Positions 60,038 through 64,000 of a DNA stretch of 64,000 bases are shown here, in pieces. Position 1 is the stretch's first letter. Every line of letters begins with the position of its first letter. Both the position numbers and the translations under genes were made by a program. Origin of the DNA: Halichoerus grypus (Eukaryota > Chordata > Mammalia > Carnivora > Phocidae); assembly GCF_964656455.1 (NCBI RefSeq), contig NC_135715.1, forward strand, positions 75,963,414 through 76,027,413, given 5' to 3'. A model generated the notes under the pieces. That model was not told the origin of the DNA, did no database searches, and saw nothing but the letters and a program-made list of their open reading frames with translations.

Positions 60038-60249
60038 AAAGTCTATAAATTAAAAGAAGTGATGAGATAAAAACCACATAAACACTATTAAAGAAAAAAG
60101 AAAAATAAAGTACTATGATTTTTTGCATCAGAAGGAGATCTTTTTTTAGATGATAGGGCAGAAAAAAACTGAATGGAACTATATCCTATGTGCTGACTTG
60201 TCTTATTCTCTCAACACACATGATAAATTGAATAGTTTGAGTGGGTTTC

Positions 60250-60745
60250 TCTTTGCAAATTATCCTTTAAATTCCTTAGCCTGGAACCTGTGCCCTTTAT
60301 AACCTCACCTGCTAGCACCCCACCCCCACCCCAGTGTCATCCCTGGTCACTGCTCTCATGCCCATCCAGCTCTGCCATAGCCTGATGCCCATAATTCTCC
60401 TAAACACCCATGGTCTTGCCCTCTTGCACAGATTGTAACCTTGGTCTCGAGAGCATTTCTTGCTAAATCCCTCCGAGAACCTGCTCAACTTTCACTCTGC
60501 TGGGATGCTGTCCACGACCAAGCACACTAAAGAGGTTTGCTTCCTATGGCCCGATAGGCCTTTCTACATTCACGCACGGCATCAATCATATGGCATAGCA
60601 ATTATGCTTATTGGTATACCAGTTTTACTCACCAGACTGTATGTTCCTTTAAAATAGGGACCGCACCTTATTACTCTTTGTATTCCCAGTGTCTAGCATA
60701 GTACCTGGCTCATATAGGCACATAAATGTTTGCTGAATTAATTTA
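60250..60745 (+). repeat. LINE-2 3' part
   Basis: The text 'agactgtatgttcctttaaa', 'gtgtctagcatagtacctgg' and 'cataaatgtttgctgaatta' is a good L2 3' terminus. Confidence 0.65.
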
Positions 60746-60981
60746 GTGAATAAAGAAGCACAAAACAATGAAGAATATATTGTGGAAAGCAACTGAGATT
60801 TGGTTGCACATAACTGACTTCGTTCTTCTGTAGTGAATAAGAATAAACATTCTATCTCAGATATATCTTATTACCATGCCATTATATCTACAAGGCATTA
60901 AGTGCTTTGGACTAGAAGACAGGATTGAATGATATGGAGATGTATTTTTAAAAATCCTAATTCACTTTTTCAAAATGTGAG

Positions 60982-61187
60982 TTTTGGGGCACCTGGGTGG
61001 CTCAGACGGTTGAGCATCTGCCTTCGGCTCAGGTCATGATCCCAGGGTCCTGGGATCGAGCCCCACATCGGGCTCCCTGCTCAGCAGGAAGCCTGCTTCT
61101 CCCTCTCCTGCTCCCCCCTGCTTGTGTTCCTCTCTGGCTGTCTCTTTCTCTGTCAAAAATAAATAAAATCTTTAAAAAAAATAAATA
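60982..61187 (+). repeat. CAN-SINE, plus orientation
   Basis: The sequence runs from ggggcacctgggtggctcag to aaaataaataaaatcttt. Flanks aaaatgtgag at 60972-60981 and 61188-61197 are a target-site duplication. Confidence 0.95.
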
Positions 61188-61509
61188 AAAATGTGAGATT
61201 TTTACAGAAGATTTCTTATCCTGGGAGCTAGAGATCAAAAATGCACCATTGGAATATGTCACTTCTCTTTTCTGTGACTTCTCTCTTCATCTGGCTTTTT
61301 TATACCAAGAAGCTGGGAAATAATTTAGCCTGGGTAGATTGTCCTGACAGCAGATGGGATGATCTAAAGTCCAAGTTCAAATACTTTTCTGCATGTAAAC
61401 CCAATATGGGTAAAAAGAGCCTGGCTCTTCAGGGAAACTGTCAGGGGAAAATCTCAACTAGAACACCTAGGTTTTCAGCCCCATTTCTTAGCAATGTCAC
61501 TTTGATACT

Positions 61510-61625
61510 ACACATCTGTCGAGACAACGATAGAACCTATCTCACAGGGCTGTTGTGAGGATTACCTGAGATAATGCACATCAAGTGCTTAGCCCAGTGA
61601 CTAGAACACTTAACGGACGACAGGG
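61510..61625 (+). repeat. MIR fragment
   Basis: The text 'cacagggctgttgtgaggat' and 'agtgcttagcccagtgacta' is the 3' half of MIR. It lies directly before a second MIR at 61640. Confidence 0.6.
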
Positions 61626-61639
61626 GCCAATGTGGTTAC

Positions 61640-61885
61640 TGTGGCAGTTGCTATTGAGAATGCCACCTACTGGCGTGTGACCTTGGTCAAGTTACTTAAC
61701 CGGAGCCTCAGTTTCCTCATCTCTACATTGAGCATCGTGATAATACCGGCCTCTGGAAATTGCTGTGAGGAATAAGTGAATTTAACAGCACTTATAAAGC
61801 ACTGCTAAGAGGGTGAATTGACCCAAACTGTTTCTGATACATAATCAGGGCTACATAAGTGTTGGCAATGATTATTATTGTAGTT
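61640..61885 (+). repeat. MIR SINE
   Basis: The text 'gtgaccttggtcaagttact', 'gcctcagtttcctcatctct' and 'tgctgtgaggaataagtgaa' is MIR core to end. Confidence 0.65.
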
Positions 61886-63399
61886 AATGACATTGGCATT
61901 GAAAATCAAAATAATTCAATGTATGTGACGGTCCTTGAAGACTAACTTGTTAGACCCACAGGAGACATGACTCACACAGTCACAGTCCAGTGGCCGGTAA
62001 CGTTTTAGACCTCTGGACCTACAGTTGTGCAGAAAACATTCAAAGACGAAGAATCGATTCAAAGCCTGAACTAAGCATTTACATGTTGAGTACTGTGTGA
62101 AGGCTTTATAAAAAGTATAATTTTTTTCCTTACTACCACACTCTAAAGCAGATATTTATTTCCATCCAATGCGAGAGAAAACTGGGGGTCAAAGGACATG
62201 TAATGGAAACGGTGAAAACCAAATCAAATCCATGCCTAGTAACTCCAAAATGGGGCGCTCAGGCATTCTGCAAGGTTGACTTAGGGTTGTACCATCCTAG
62301 GCTGCAGCATCCAATGGGCCAGGTCACAGGAGGATGACGGGAACAAAAATGATCAACAAAAACAAAACTACATAACAAAATAATACGTTTAGTGATTTAT
62401 CCATTTATTCAACACACTTTGATTAAACAGTTACTAGGTGCTTGAAAGGAGGCAGTATCAAGTGGGGCGGGGCACGCACTACAAAGATGTACTTGGAGGG
62501 AGCTCACGGCTTAGCAGGGTGGGTGGCATCTCCTCAACACCTTTGAATATAGCCTGGCAAAGAGGTATTTAGAAACAAACAATTTAGCTGGTGGAGTGTT
62601 TTAAGTGTGACCTTGCATTTCCTGGAAGAAAAGGAAATAACCTTGTGAAACGCTTTGGCGTTCCTAAAAAGAAGGCAAATTTAATGAAATAACAAGCATG
62701 TAAGCAATAATATTTAAAATAAAAATAAGGCAATAAAAAGGTATTTATTGAAATTGCTTTTAACTTCTGAGCATTCAGGGTCTGGCCCAGATAGAAAAAT
62801 GCTTTTATATGCTTCAGCATTCTGTTTAATTGGAGATGACTTATCAACCATGAGATATACGAATTATTGGGATCATGGGTTTTCACAGTTTGCCCAAAAA
62901 ATCCAGACTAGATATCATCTACTAACAATCTAGCAACCATTTTTGCAACATGCATGCAGAGAAACTGGCTCTAGCTAAGCAGTAAGGAAAAGACTACTGA
63001 TGCCTGATTCACTGTCTTCAGGGAGTTTGGAACTTCTGCCTCACTGACTGCCATTCCACAGTATCAGACAGAGAGGCAGTCTCGGGAACAACGGGCAAGC
63101 AACAAAGAAGACACAGGAGCCGGAAGCATCGAGCTGGCAAACATTCTGTTCAGCTGCACAGAAAGTGGCTGCTTATCAAATCAAGCTGCTCAGCTGGCTC
63201 ATTTGAATGAATGGTAACTAATATGACGTGTCCCAATTGGCCAGTCTCTAAAGGGGATAAATCCAACAGGTGCTGAAAGGCACATCCCTTCTACTTCCTT
63301 GTCCAAATCATGAAACCCTGTGCTGGTGTGTCAATAGGCAAAGAGGCAGGGTCTCAGGCAGCCCTTCGCAGGAGCCCGCTAGGGAGGAGCAGCTCTAGG

Positions 63400-63720
63400 C
63401 TCCATTTCTTTTTGGCTGGGCAGACCCCTGGATCCCAAACCACAGTGGTTGTTTCAACCTACAGTGGGCCCGACTGCTGCCCCCTCTTTTGCCTTGGGAA
63501 CCTTCCTATATGTCCTGTGACTATATCTACCATACCTGCCCCACAATCTGTCAGCGTTCTTCTGGGATCTTCCTAAATCTCGCATGGCACTTCTCCTTTG
63601 TGTTTCCACTACACCCTGGGCTCATCTCTACCTCACAGCATAATTACCTAGTTACTTCACTCTCTTTGCAGGCCACGTGTAGCATCTGGCCAGAGGCATT
63701 ATTTTCTTCAGTCACTGCAG
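63400..63720 (+). repeat. Possible LINE-2-like segment
   Basis: A pyrimidine-rich block with 'ctttgcaggccacgtgtagc' resembles the body of L2. The match is weak. The open frames at 63310-63740 are not gene-like. Confidence 0.3.
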
Positions 63721-64000
63721 CGCTTAATTTTTTAAAATAAGTTTTCAATAGAAAAATAAAGAATTTTCCTGAAAACTTAGAAAATCTGGTCCCACATCAA
63801 GGCAACATGAGCTAGAGCTGATCATCAGTTGTCCCTTACACAGGAGAACAGGTACTTTCCAGTGCCCCAGTCTTCACCATTCCCTATTGTCACACTGAGC
63901 TCCTTCCCTTCACTCCAGCACCAACCAAACCAATTATGGTTTGAGGACTTAATGACAAGAACTGTGATTTTGCTCTAGAACTGTAGCTCACCCACAATAT

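Larger units (their letters stand above)
57676..64000 (-). other. TNFRSF19: TNFRSF19 5'-side intron (partial)
   Basis: This is sequence upstream of the start-codon exon on the transcript. It contains three SINEs, MIR and L2 copies and a TTG microsatellite. I found no CpG island and no clear first exon. The stretch at about 62940-63300 is repeat-free and has promoter-like motifs but is unproven. Other gaps (about 58450-59140, 59180-59840 and 61890-62930) show nothing I can name. Confidence 0.6.

Noticed and set aside
60982..61187. tRNA gene suggested by the A/B-box-like text of SINE heads
   Set aside because: The tRNA-like part belongs to SINE copies, without a cloverleaf of a functional tRNA.
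57676..64000. CpG-island promoter for TNFRSF19
   Set aside because: No dense CpG cluster is visible. The promoter is probably outside the window.

Overview
The window is vertebrate nuclear DNA from a carnivoran mammal. The main evidence is at least 16 tRNA-derived CAN-SINE copies whose subfamily sequence (box-A head 'gggcgcctgggtggctcag', a pyrimidine-rich body, AATAAA-rich tail) looks like that of non-canid caniforms such as bears, seals and mustelids rather than dog or cat. That assignment is from memory of the families, not from a search. There is no bacterial, phage or plasmid content.

One protein-coding gene crosses the window on the minus strand: TNFRSF19 (TROY/TAJ), a TNF-receptor-superfamily member. 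Five coding exons are visible, in transcription order: 57639-57571 (start codon, signal peptide; the exon's 5'UTR part extends to 57675), 56173-56063, 43566-43388, 33637-33552 and 1378-1214. Every junction has AG/GT splice sites and the reading phases close exactly. Joined, they encode residues 1-203: signal peptide, cysteine-rich extracellular domain, stalk, single transmembrane helix and the first cytoplasmic residues. Upstream 5'UTR exon(s) and promoter lie beyond 64000 or were not recognised. The remaining cytoplasmic exons lie to the left of base 1.

The other ~99% is intron. From left to right: 1-1213, intron after the transmembrane exon; 1379-33551, a 32-kb intron full of L1, L2, MIR, hAT and SINE copies, including a three-layer nest at 10.3-13.8 kb; 33638-43387, a 9.75-kb intron with a (CA)-rich minisatellite of 72-bp period at 34.1-35.0 kb, L1 pieces and a 79-bp palindromic tandem array at 38.2 kb; 43567-56062, a 12.5-kb intron with two LTR-like copies and the longest apparently repeat-free stretches; 56174-57570, a 1.4-kb intron; 57676-64000, the 5'-side intron with SINEs, MIR and L2.

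No new biological system was found. The points most worth a second look are the minisatellite (its period is a multiple of three, giving long false ORFs on both strands, and it lies close to a 3' splice site), a SINE about 40 nt from a 5' splice site, inverted SINE and L1 pairs around exons, and the palindromic array.
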